Below, piece after piece: positions 25,501 to 36,352 of a stretch of 64,000 nucleotides of DNA. Every line of letters starts with the position of its first letter. The first letter of the stretch is position 1. The notes beneath the pieces are model-generated. The model was not told the DNA's origin. It made no database searches and saw nothing but the letters and a program-made list of their open reading frames with translations. The translations under genes were made by a program, and so were the position numbers. Source of the stretch: Gigaspora margarita (lineage: Eukaryota > Glomeromycota > Glomeromycetes > Diversisporales > Gigasporaceae); assembly GCA_009809945.1 (NCBI GenBank), contig WTPW01000155.1, positions 119,069 to 183,068 of the forward strand, written 5' to 3'.

Positions 25501-28500
25501 TTGTAAGTGAAAAATCGATTATTTGTATTGGTCAATTTAATTAAAAATAAGTGCTAAATAACTATTAACAATTATAGAAAGTAAGTTTGTATGTATATTA
25601 TTGCATTAAGCAGACATTCATTCGAATTTGTTGCTAATAAAATATTCGAAAAATCACATAAATCTTTGATCACTAGAACGTAAGTGTATAGGTCGATTAA
25701 ATGTATAAATTTACAAAACTGTTAATGAATTCATGAATTATATCAAATTGCTAATAGAATGTGAGTAAAATTTTAATAATTTGCGCACCCAAATTTCAAA
25801 ATATATAAAAGCTAAATAATTCTTTTCATAATTACATTAATTGAATTCACCAAGTTTGTGAGTAAAGAATTATTAGTTATGTTTAATTTAATCAGAATCT
25901 AATAACGAATTATTGTTAAAAATGCATAAATTTCCAGGAAGTATGTTTGAATATTATTTACATATATTAATTTATATATAAGAAATATTGCTAAATATTT
26001 GTATTTTTTAATTAGGAAGTGAGTATTAAATTTGATCTCGAATTATTAAATAAAACTTTAAATGGATAGTAATAATTATTATATGAATAAATCAATTTAT
26101 CAGACAGTGGGTATAAAGGTCAATTTTGTAAATTAATTATTAAACCTGCTACTTACCTAAATAATATCTATTACAGATGGTATGAAGCCCGATTAATTAA
26201 CTTTTTTATGTTCAGTGTGTTGAAAAACTATTATAAAATAATCTTAATATAATTTTACTAATTACCAGGGAGTGAGTTTTAATGTTTTCCTAGTAATCTA
26301 CGATAAATTAATGCTAATCTATAATTACATAAATTTTATCAAGCTCTAATCGGTGAGTATAAAGTTCGTTTATCATTGTCGATTGCTTTAAAATAGAATG
26401 ATTTTTTTAATGAACTATAAATTAGATTAATTATCCGGTGAGTATAAATTAGGCATTATATATCAAAATTTATCAGTGATTTTAATACTAAATGGCTAAA
26501 TAAATTATCAGTGAGTGAGTATATAAATGATCGTATATTTCTAGCTTATCATATTTAATTTCACGATGAATTATTGCTAAATAATATTTAAACCACTATT
26601 AGCGTGTGAGTGTAAATTTCGGTGATGCAGATTTCCAATAAACTAATACTAAAAATACTTTAAATGAATATCAGAAAGTAAGCATAAATTCGATAGCATA
26701 CATTCATTTATTCAATCTAAAACCTATACTATTTAATATCAATTATAGCGTGTAAGTATAAATTAGAATTATTATCTTTTATTAAGAAGAAATCCATAGT
26801 ATTGTTATTAAAATGTATGTAAATCATAACAATTACTAGGGAGTAAGTACAAAGACCATTCGTTATATTAGTATACTAAGTAAATTATCGCCAAATCGTA
26901 ATATTTAATAAATTAATAAATAATAGCAAGTGAGTATTAAATATATTCGTTTTAAATCAGAATCATACAATGGGTATACTAAATTATTCTATATTAACTA
27001 CTAGTTTGTGAGTAAATGTTCATACAATCTTTTTGAATTAAATTTATGCCATAAAATTATTATAATGTTCAACCATTTAAATATGTTACATATCCTAGTG
27101 TGTAAGTTTTAAGTCTATGATGTATATTTATGTTCTATTAGTCAAAATTTACAATTAATTAAACATATGCATGCCTACAGGAAGTAAGTATGAATGTATA
27201 TAAAGGACTCCTAATAAATTAAAGTCACTTATGATATGCAATTTACTGTACATTTGTTGCTAGAGAGTAAGTATTAAATTCAACAAAATTCATATGGTTA
27301 TCAAACAAACTTCATAGTAAATAATACCACAATTGAATTATAGAATGTGAGTGAAATTTTTATCATATGTTTAATCTGAATTTATAATGAAACTTATAAA
27401 CTTTACATATTGCATTATTAGTTTGTAAGTATTACGTTCAATTAATAAATATGCTAATTTGAATAATGAATTCGAGTTAAATGTATATGAATTGCATCAA
27501 TTATTAGTGAGTAAGTATTATATTCGATTTAATATATTTGCACTTCTGAAATGTGTGTCAAGTTTGTGATGCAGCAAAAATATTTAAAGTTTGCTATTGT
27601 TGGGATAATGATTAGGGTTAGGGGTTAGAGAGGGAAGGGTTGTGAAAAGACAATAGACAAGCCAATAGATTCAATAGACAGTCTAATGGTCTAATGATGT
27701 CTAATCAAAGCCATTAGACAATAGACAAATAAAATATAGTTTAAAGTAATCTGATTGGTTAATTTCATAAATTATGATCTGGCTAACATTAGACCGATAG
27801 ACCATTAATTTATGAATAGACATATTGTCTAATTAAATTTTTATTTAAATAGACATTGTCTATTCTCAACCGAATTGAATAAACATTAGACAATTAGACC
27901 ATTAGGTAATTAGACAATTGAATTTTTATCATACTATGTCTATTCACAACTCTGAGAGAGGGCCTTTATATTGTAAAATTGCTCAACGAAAACTTTTTGT
28001 TAGAGCACTAAGGGTGGTTTCTTCTACGGATTTTCGACGATTTTTGACAAAATGAACGTTTGTTTTGAACTTTCATGATCGTGTTACGTTACACCTGATC
28101 GTGAAATTTGATTCGTAGCTAGGAAATATGGCACAGTTGCGCCACAAACTTGACACATTTCAGATGTGCAATATATTTATGGCACCAGCTTATGTTGAAA
28201 ATGCCTTATGCTGAGATTTGGAGTCTCAAAAAGTTGTCAAAAGGGCCTCAAAATTTTAGATCATATCGACAATATATAAAATTCAACATAAGCTGCCACA
28301 TTATTAGGCCATGATTTTGCAATAATTTATTTAAATAATGCTTAACTTGACATTTTTCACCAGGGAGTAAGTTCTGTTTCAAATTATCGATCCAGAGTAT
28401 ACCTTTAGTAATTAATTAAGCAACCAATCTGCAGTTAGTAAGTATGAAAGTTTGCTTTATCATTTTCTTATTAAATTATATAACTAATTAGCGCTAAATC

Positions 28501-31500
28501 GCACCACATAAATCTCTTTAACTACTAGTATGTGAGTATATAATTCGATTACATATTAGAACTTAATATCAAATATTTTTAAATAATAATACAAATTCAT
28601 AAACTTTTAGGGCGTAAGTACGGGTTCAATCATTCATGCTAATTAATTAATGTTATAAATAAGAATTATTAATTTCGTATTAATTTTATCAATTTACAGG
28701 GAGTAAGTGTATTTCCTTATATCCATGTTTAAATTTAGTTAATATTCTAAGTGACATAAATTGCATAAAATCCAGCGCGTGAGTAGAGTTCATTGCATAA
28801 ATTCATATGCCAAAGCATAAACTGCAATCATTAATGATAAATAATATTCTGAATATGTTGAATACAAGTTTGTGAGTAAAACTTTATTGCAAATTAATTT
28901 ATTAAAATCGTTTGAAAAATTGAAATTATCTCCAATAATACATTCGCTTAAATAATCAGGGAGTAAGTCGACCATATATTCAGAATTCAAGAATAAAATA
29001 GGACTAACTATTAATAATAAATTCATGATTACAACAATTATAGCAAGTAAGTTTGAAAATGCATAATAATTTATCAAAAAATTTAAAAATAAATTATCAT
29101 TATTAATATTTCAATTGACATATAATATTCACTAGCGAGTAAGTTTAATGTTTCTTTAAATTAGAGCTTTATTTTGAATCAATGCTAACCATACTGTAAT
29201 TATCAATTGCCAGTGAGTGAGTATGAAGTTTATTTGTATATTCATTGATTAAATCAGAATTTTATAACTGTATATTATATCAAATATCAGACGGTAAGTA
29301 TCGATCTCGATTTCATCGGTTCAATCAGAATTTTCAATGAGCTTAGGGAGAATTCAATTTATTTACATTAAATATTAGCATGTAAGTTAAGTGCATTTGG
29401 GTATTATATGAAATAATAAATAAATTTATAGCTAAATTATGTCATTGAGCAGGAGGTTAGTATAAGGAGTAGAGTTAACACCTCTATCCGGATTTATATA
29501 TCCGGATATATACTATGTCATGTGATATAACGTGACATAGTGTTTTATATCCGGATAGAGGTATTAGCTCTAATAAGGAGCATGAAATATATATATTTAA
29601 AATTTCAAGATTAATTATTGATAAATTACACTTTAATTATCAGGAGGTAAATTTGATTTATTACATTTAAATAAGAAATTTGCAACTAATTAATAACTAT
29701 ATCTTATACTACAGGAGGTAAGTTGAGCTCAATAATTCACTCATTATTAAGATCAATTAAGCCTAAATTATATTTAATCAACTAATTATAATACCAGCTG
29801 GTAAATACAAAATCGGTTCATTAGTAATAAATTTGAACTTATAGATGATTATTAACAGTTTTAACTTGTTGTTAATTATTAATCAGTAATATGTGAGTAT
29901 AAAGATCGGAAAATCGTTAAATCAGCATTTACTAGAGAAAGTAAATAAACTAAAATTTTGATTTTACTAAATAATGATAAATTACATGAAAATTCAGTGA
30001 GTAAGTGTAAGTTTAATTTCATTGTTAAGTAATAAATTAATGTTAGATAAACTTCGAATATTGTGTTAGTTTAATTTCATTTGCAAAGTAATAAGTATTT
30101 ACTTTTACAATATCAATTACAGTTCGTGAGTGTAAAATTCTATTTATTGAAGAATCTCATGATGGATTGCTTAAGAAATTATTTATAAAATTTATTAATT
30201 ATTTATTGTAAATGATCGATTAAATATATTCAGTGCGTGAGTATAATTCAACTTTCATATGTTCATCTATTAAAATCAGTAATTTAATAATCTTATAAAC
30301 AATTACATATTGTATTTATATTAACATAGATCGTGAGTATAAGCTCTATTTGCTGATTATCTTTAGAATTCATCATTATTTGGTAATAAAATTTGGATAA
30401 ATATATCAATTACTAGGAGGTAAAGTTAAATCGAATTTAAATATTTGCATATTAATTTGCTAAGGGTTATTGCTAAATAGCGTTTTAAATAATTATATAA
30501 TCATAATCTATTAGAAAGTAAGTGTCATTATGTATTATTCAAATTTATAAATGAACTATTGCTAATCCGATTTCAATAAATTCATTAGGAAGTAAGTTTG
30601 AACGCACATTTTAGTGTTGATTAGAGTTCGCTCCAAATTATTTCTAATTTTTTTAATACATCAAATTATCAGAACGTGAGTATAATAATTAACTAAACAT
30701 GTATATTTGCCTAAAACAAAATTTTATCAATAAATGATAAACAATATTATTACTATCAGTCGGTATGTATAAGTCAACTATAAATCTTCAATTCTAGTAT
30801 GATAAATTATATTAATCATTGTTTCAAACGTATTAATTGCATCAATCCTCAGAATGTAAGTATGATATATAGTTGTTATGTTAGAATTTTACAATGAACT
30901 GCTGCTAAATAATTTATTGAATTATTAGTGTGTGAGTATAAAATTTGATTATATATTTAGACTTCAAAATAAAATTAAAAACTAATGCTTAAAACAATTA
31001 TATAAATTTTATCTATGTCAGAATGTAAGAATAAATTCTATCATTTTGTATCGATTTTATTAGCTAAATAGTATTTCAATCAACCATATAAATTATATCA
31101 AATCAATTAATAGGCAGTAAGTATTAATTATATATTTTTATGAAGTAATAATGAATTATATAACAATATTTCTAACAAGTTTAAACTTACCAATATTAGC
31201 TTGTGAGTTCATTTTATTAGATTTAAATGTTTATAATAATTATGCAAAGTATGAAATTAATACCTATATGAATTATATTAAATATCAGATGGTGAATATG
31301 AAAAGTCAATTGCATAGTTTATTTTAAACCAATATATTTAGCCTAAATAAAATTATATTATTATAGGGAGTAAGTTTGAATATGTATTTGTTATCTAAAC
31401 TGAAAAATTGAAAAATAACACATCATATAATCATTAGCGAGTGAGTATAAATCCATTATATATATTTCATAATTTCATAGCTAATGCTAATTAATACCAT

Positions 31501-34020
31501 AACCATCAGCGAGTAAGTATAATTTTCATTTTATATGCTAACTCATTTGCTCCAGAATTAAAATATTAGTAATGCTAAATAACGCTTGATTTTTGACTAT
31601 TAGCGAGTGAGTATGAAGTTCTATTTCAATGTCAATTTATAGTGTTGTCTAAAGTAAATTACGTTAACTACTAGTGAGTGAGTAAAAGGCCTTTTTACAT
31701 GTCTTTTGTAAATAGTAATTGCGAAAATTATTTTAAAATACAATGCATTCATTTACTAGTGAGTAAGTATGAAGTTTTACTTCAAATACTTCCGTAAATA
31801 ATAATTCGAAATAAATTATTTTAAATAAATTACATCCAATAATAGCAAGTGAGTAATAAATAATGCTCTCAAAAATCGATTCAAATTTTGAATTTTCAAT
31901 CAAATATTAATTATTTGATCGTAGTTCAAATTTTGAGGGGTATCAGTAATTAAATTATTATTATTTGATCGCTTATTAAATTGGACAAAACAATTATTAT
32001 TTAATTATTTATCTTATTGATTTTCCGAATTCACAATTAACAGTGAGTAAGTATAGGCTTAATTATACAGTTCACTTAGTTCAGATTTCATGATAAGTGT
32101 ACTAAATAATTAATAATTTTATTAGGGAGTAATTATAAAGTTCATTATATAAATTCGTGTTAAAATGGATTTGACAAATAAATTAATGCAAATAATATTT
32201 TAAAATATATAAATAACCAGCCTGTGAGTATAATTAGGTTATATTATATGTTAAATAAATTTTAACAAATAATTTATATACGCGCTAGCATGTAAGTTTA
32301 AATATTTTAAATTTTATTTAAATCATATTTTCTAATGTTAGACCAATTTTTTAAATAATTATAATTCTAGAATGTAAGTTCAATTGCATATAATCATTAT
32401 TAAATTGGAAACTTTAATGAATTATCACTTAAATAATATTAAATCGTTAGTATGTGAGTATAGAGTTTGAATATGATTAATTATTCGCAATGTACAGCGA
32501 GTGATGGGATCCAAATCAGTAAAATATCTCAAACCATATCATATGAAGTTCAGATAGTGGCATGAGACGTTTGGATCCCATCAATATTAACAACGATTGT
32601 CACTAATAAAATTCAAATATTTAGTAAGTAAGTACAAAATTTAATATTATAAATGTGCAAAGCTAAGCAATAATTCAGCAAATATATCAATATATTGACT
32701 ATAGGAGGTGAGTCAAGTTTCATTATCTATAATGGCTTTTTAATCATATTAGATTCAAATATTCATAATTGCATTAAATAATTAGTATGTAAGTACAAAA
32801 TTTAACTTACTGTACGTTCATTAAACCAGAATTAAAATTTATTCTCTATATTCTTAAATTATATTTCTTAAAGCATGTAAGTAAGACTGATAGCATGCCT
32901 TAAATCGATTTGTTAAAATAAATTATTATTCAATATTTTTCAATTATTAGCTGGTTAGTATAAATTTTAATTATAGGTATCTTTTGGATCAAATTTATAA
33001 TGAATTAGCAATTAATGTTTAATGTTTTGCTTAATTTACTTTTGTTAGGAGGTAAGCATGTGAAGTACAATTATTTCAATATTAGAATTTAACTAAAATA
33101 TTTTTTATTACATTAATATTAGCGTGTAAGTATACACTAAGTTATAACATTCGTCTGCTAAATCAGAATCTTTAATGACTCAAATTTGAATATTTTTGAA
33201 CAATATAATCACTTGCCAGTTTGTGAGTATATGTATTCATTTATCAAATTGTGATTTTTTACTAGCTAAGATTTAATGGATCGTTTAAATTATTAAATTA
33301 TTTAATTGCCAGGGAGTAAGTTTGAAACTTGATCTTATAATCAAGAATTGTATAATATATTAACATAATATTCATTAAATAATTATTAATTGTAGTGAGT
33401 GAGTATTATAATTATCATATAATTTACTTATAATTCAAAGTTTGAAAAAATTAATAGTAATGCATTTGCTAATTATATAACTTCCATTTATTACCAGGTT
33501 GTGAGTATAAATATGATATATTTAAAAAAGAATTACTTATATATTGTTCGATTGTTAGTGTTTATAATTTCAAAAATATCGGAGTAATTTTAAGAAATTA
33601 GAAACATTAACAATCAAACAATTTCTTAGTGATTTCTTTCTTTCTTTTTTCTTTTTCTTTTTTTTTTGATACCGCAAAATTTTGCAAACCACAATAATTG
33701 CGTCAACTAAAATTTACTGACGAATTGTTTATAATAATTAAAATCATAACTTCAATTTAGCAAGTAAGTCTGCATTTAACAAATTATATTAAAGATGCTA
33801 CTAAAAATTATTAACATATAAATAAAAAACCATTAGAAAGTAAGTTAAAACGTGTCTGTGTCTATGTTTCAAATATAAAATTCCTAATATTTCAAATGAT
33901 TGAATAAATTAATTTCCAGAGAGTGAGTGCCAATTTATTGCATAATTATCTTATTAAATTAAAATTTAACAACCAATTTTAAAATTAGAATAAACTAAAG
34001 AATTGCATCGGTTTAGATGA
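22588..34020 (+). CDS. Microexon gene: small charged protein encoded almost one codon per exon
   Basis: Seen: 108 consecutive sites of the form AG, 3 bases, GTRAGT. Acceptors are mostly TAG or CAG with a few AAG; about 92 of 109 donors are exactly GTRAGT. Joined, the 3-base exons give an open frame of 110 codons. AT (22,588-22,589) plus the first base of the next exon makes ATG; the last exon (34,017-34,020) supplies TGA. All introns are phase 2, usually 72-125 bases. The two other frames have 13 and 7 stops. The product starts MNVLDEISETF and ends WSVLDEFKKE, is rich in D, E, K and R, has Trp at 33, 83 and 101 and six Asp at 84-89. There is no signal peptide, membrane segment or known domain. 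If microexons 34 and 35 are read as 9 and 12 bases the protein has 115 residues. Schistosome MEG and aphid bicycle genes have many small symmetrical exons, but I know of none built from serial 3-base exons. Function unknown. Confidence 0.9.
22856..23674. other. Oversized intron 4 with about 715 bp of extra DNA
   Basis: The donor at 22,850 and the acceptor at 23,672-23,674 are normal, but the intron is about 820 bases against the usual 100. The last 65-80 bases look like an ordinary intron end. The extra block, about 22,885-23,595, is less AT-rich, has CGACGAA/TTCGTCG words and imperfectly complementary edges (ATCGCTAGTGCGAT / ATCGCCTGTGCATC read inward). It also holds a 65-residue frame (22,925-23,122) with no recognisable domain. 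Most likely it is a transposon insertion; extra coding sequence cannot be excluded. Confidence 0.5.
24003..24060. repeat. 58-bp hairpin inside an intron
   Basis: Two 25-base arms starting CGCCAAGGGAAAA are complementary with one mismatch and enclose the loop CAACTAAT. The host intron is 166 bases, about 58 longer than typical, so the hairpin is probably a recent insertion. Confidence 0.85.
27540..28169. mobile_element. Non-autonomous Mutator-like element in intron 48
   Basis: Inverted ends GCACTTCTGAAATGTG...CACATTTCAGATGTGC are flanked by a perfect 9-bp duplication AATATATTT (27,531-27,539 and 28,170-28,178). A 9-bp duplication points to the Mutator (MULE) superfamily. There is no transposase. 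It contains a nested hAT-type element and a GGGTTAGGGG tract near 27,613. Confidence 0.85.
27635..27954. mobile_element. Nested hAT-type MITE, 320 bp
   Basis: A perfect 8-bp duplication AGAGAGGG (27,627-27,634; 27,955-27,962) flanks inverted ends AAGGGTTGTGAAAAGACA / CAGAGTTGTGAATAGACA. The interior is full of diverged TAGACAAT and ATTGTCTA words. The 8-bp duplication and CAGAG-like end indicate hAT. Confidence 0.8.
28179..28305. mobile_element. Small inverted-repeat element beside the MULE
   Basis: TGGCACCAGCTTATGTTGAA on the left is matched by TTCAACATAAGCTGCCA on the right. Removing this block and the MULE leaves intron 48 at a normal length of about 90-100 bases. The target duplication is unclear. 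Confidence 0.6.
29470..29572. mobile_element. 103-bp hAT-type MITE in an intron
   Basis: Ends TAGAGTTAACACCTCTATCC and its near complement are flanked by the 8-bp duplication ATAAGGAG (29,462-29,469; 29,573-29,580). The interior carries TATCCGGATA palindromes. Confidence 0.85.
31861..31945. repeat. Imperfect palindrome in an intron
   Basis: CTCTCAAAAATCGATTCAAA is mirrored by TTCAAATTTTGAGGGG around an ATCAAATATTAATTATTTGAT centre. The host intron is about 195 bases. Probably a small inserted inverted-repeat element. Confidence 0.55.
32503..32582. mobile_element. 80-bp inverted-repeat element in an intron
   Basis: Perfect 13-base ends GATGGGATCCAAA / TTTGGATCCCATC. The host intron is about 171 bases, 80 over normal. 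No clear target duplication. Confidence 0.7.
33544..33621. mobile_element. 78-bp inverted-repeat element plus polypyrimidine tract in an intron
   Basis: 28-base arms beginning TTGTTCGATTGTTAGTG and ending CATTAACAATCAAACAA match with about three mismatches. A long CT/T tract follows (about 33,636-33,668). The host intron, at about 260 bases, is the second longest after the two with large insertions. Confidence 0.7.
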
Positions 34021-35022
34021 GTAAAATATTATTTCAAAATGGATCCAAAATTTGGTACTGCCAATATTATTATTTGATATTTTAAATTTGTAATCAGCAT
34101 TAATTTTTATATTATTTTAACAGAAGAGATGATTTGAAACATGAATAATTTTATTAACCAAAATGATGAAAATTTTTAAGTTTGAATTCCTAATATTATG
34201 TAATTTAATATTATATATGATTGAGATTTTTTTCTTAATTTTTAAGTTTTTTTTTATCTTAATTTATATATAATATTAAATTTTAATTCATAGCATTTTA
34301 TATATTTATTTAATTTATATATCTAAGTTTTTGCATTTTTATTTTAAATTATATATAGTATTTAATTTTGAATCATAATATTTTGTATTTTTTATTTTGA
34401 TTTATAAATATTAAATTTTTGATTCATCGCATTTGTATTTTTTTATTTTAAATGTAGTTAATATCATTTATTAAAATCAAAATTTTCCTATATCAAAGCG
34501 TTTGACTGTAAAGTAAGCGTAAACTTTAATATAAGTGGTCTTCTAATTAATGAGGTTCTTAGTTCATAATAATAAATTGTTGAAACTCAGCAAACATTCT
34601 TCGTAGTCAGTCTTACTGCTTTAACAAAATAAATGCAGAAATAGATTTGACAATAAATCCGCAAGAATAATTTATGTTTAAAATGTTCGACTGCTTGAAA
34701 TGTTTTTCAAGATTTGCAATGTAAATAGTTATATCATTATACAATTAAATTATCTTTGTCAAATTAACTTTGTATTAAAAAAAAAAAAAATAAAAATAAA
34801 AAAATAAAAATAACGAGCATTTATCATTGTTATAATTATTGAAATTTGACGCTTCTATAAGTTGCTTAAATTATCTTAGTCAAACTAGCTTTGTATTCAA
34901 AAAAAAAAAGAAGAAAAAAGAAAAACAACGAGCAATTTCATATTTATAGTTCCTGAAATTTGACGCGGTTATAAATTGCTTAGATTGACGCTGCTATCAA
35001 TTGCTAAATATTTATGTGGTTT
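34021..35022. repeat. Sequence downstream of the gene, with two tandem repeats
   Basis: 34,200-34,460 has about four diverged TTTTTATTTTAATTTATATA...TTGATTCATAGCATTT units. 34,735-34,985 is a two-copy duplication of about 125 bp, each with TTGTCAAATTAACTTTGTATT, an A-rich stretch, AACGAGCA and GAAATTTGACGC. The 3' untranslated region of the microexon gene probably lies in the first few hundred bases. No other gene is visible. Confidence 0.55.
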
Positions 35023-35297
35023 CTATAGGCTAGTGTTTGTAGCCGACCCCTTTTTATCGACGTGACTAAGTCAATATTTAAAAAATGACTTAGCCGGCTA
35101 AGTCGAAGTCGATCAACCTAATTGGTTAATCTCATAGCACGTGACATCGGCTAAATATGATTGGCAGATCACTTATTATATTTAAAACACAATGTACGTA
35201 TGATTTTTGCAGCTACCCAGCCATATCGGGATTACTAATTCAAATGCGTAGAACTTTAACAATTTAATTTTATCCCATGTCTCCTAATAGTCGCACG

Positions 35298-36281
35298 TGA
35301 TCCTACACGCTGATATTTTGATGCTCGTGAAAATATCAAAAAATATTTAATGACAGCCCTTGGTATCAAAATATTATCACGGGGCAGTCATCATACATCA
35401 TCGCAGCGCAGCCGCGATGATGCATGATAAATGACCCATATTCATTATTTATTTTTACCCATTTTATTTATAAAATATTTATTTAAAGTAGGCACGTTTG
35501 ATTCTATTTATATTGATAGGTATCTATTTAATTTATATGCCGCACTACTATACTATATTAGTTTACGAATTATATATTTTTTATTGTTGAGAATTAGTTT
35601 GAGTCACCCGAGCAGTAATAATTAAAGATCTAACTAATAGATGTATGGGCCACCCGGACGACTCCTATACAATTTCTAAAAACTGTTTGATAAAAAATTT
35701 TTTATTTAATAAATTCGATTGTATATAACATTAAATTTAAAAAAAAAAAAAAGAACTGGAAATATCTTGCAGAGTTTCTTTACCTATTGTCACGGGGTTA
35801 ATTAGTGGTTACTATACCCTCTTAATATCCAGACCGATGGGTTAGAGCTTCGCTCTGGGTGGCTCAAGAGACGCGTAATTATTGTTATAGGATTTTAGGA
35901 TTTAACTTTATTTAGCAAGACTATATGTAATTATGTACTGTTTGTTAATAAAGACGTTTGTTTATCAAATCAAAGTAGTGATTTATTATTGTGTTATGAG
36001 GGGAAAAAGCCATCCTAACTATCTTCGCCCTTCCCCTCTATTTATATTGTTCGTTTTACAAATTTCTCTTACAAATCGTAATACAATCAATTAATAAACT
36101 ACGAGACTATGACTACATTATTCATGCAAATCGATTATATCGTACGATTTGTCTTTTTAATTTACTAATAAGCTTTAATCAATTGCGTCATTGACTATAC
36201 CCGATCCCTTCGTTCAACTACCCCATCACCTGACTTATCACCCGTTACCAAGTCACACGCATCGGGATCAGGACCGTGACA
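35298..36281 (-). repeat. 3' LTR of the young gypsy element
   Basis: On the plus strand it reads TGATCCTACA...ACCGTGACA. It is collinear and almost identical with 41,270-42,249. Confidence 0.88.
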
Positions 36282-36352
36282 CAAGCTATACCCCCTTAGA
36301 TCATCGTCTACGAGATCTACACTTAAATTATTTCCATTGTCGTTATTACCAT

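Larger units (their letters stand above)
22674..27510 (+). other. Coordinates of microexons 1-48
   Basis: First base of each 3-base exon: 22674, 22752, 22847, 23675, 23752, 23862, 23965, 24134, 24217, 24292, 24383, 24472, 24577, 24660, 24747, 24849, 24938, 25013, 25104, 25186, 25268, 25353, 25430, 25500, 25578, 25677, 25758, 25855, 25938, 26016, 26104, 26177, 26269, 26350, 26435, 26512, 26603, 26675, 26749, 26840, 26927, 27005, 27099, 27181, 27264, 27344, 27422, 27508. Numbers 34 and 35 lack AG immediately before the 3 bases; the nearest upstream AG gives 26344-26352 (9 bases) and 26426-26437 (12 bases), both in frame and free of stops. Confidence 0.85.
28364..33922 (+). other. Coordinates of microexons 49-108
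   Basis: First base of each 3-base exon: 28364, 28435, 28529, 28611, 28700, 28776, 28869, 28960, 29044, 29136, 29214, 29291, 29379, 29453, 29644, 29715, 29798, 29887 (6 bases, to 29892), 29998, 30123, 30234, 30330, 30417, 30515, 30589, 30673, 30760, 30853, 30929, 31022, 31114, 31200, 31289, 31367, 31438, 31510, 31604, 31675, 31760, 31846, 32044, 32126, 32221, 32289, 32371, 32451, 32625, 32705, 32786, 32874, 32951, 33049, 33123, 33220, 33313, 33396, 33498, 33761, 33837, 33920. The final exon starts at 34017 and holds the stop codon. Confidence 0.85.

Noticed and set aside
26212-26220. CAG-TGT-GTTGAA as an extra microexon
   Set aside because: It lies only 33 bases after the previous donor, has a poor donor sequence and would place two very short introns in a row.
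29934-29946. TAG-AGAAA-GTAAAT as an extra microexon
   Set aside because: A 5-base exon would break the frame, and the introns on both sides would be about 45 and 52 bases. Ignoring it leaves a normal 105-base intron.
32494-32502. CAG-CGA-GTGATG as an extra microexon
   Set aside because: The preceding intron would be about 43 bases, and the donor runs straight into the inverted-repeat element at 32,503. Leaving it out keeps the frame.
22494-34016. The regular spacing with variable short segments suggested a CRISPR-like or satellite array
   Set aside because: The constant part is only AG...GTRAGT, intervals are diverged and uneven, and the variable triplets form a bounded open frame. Splice signals explain the pattern; a CRISPR array or plain satellite does not.
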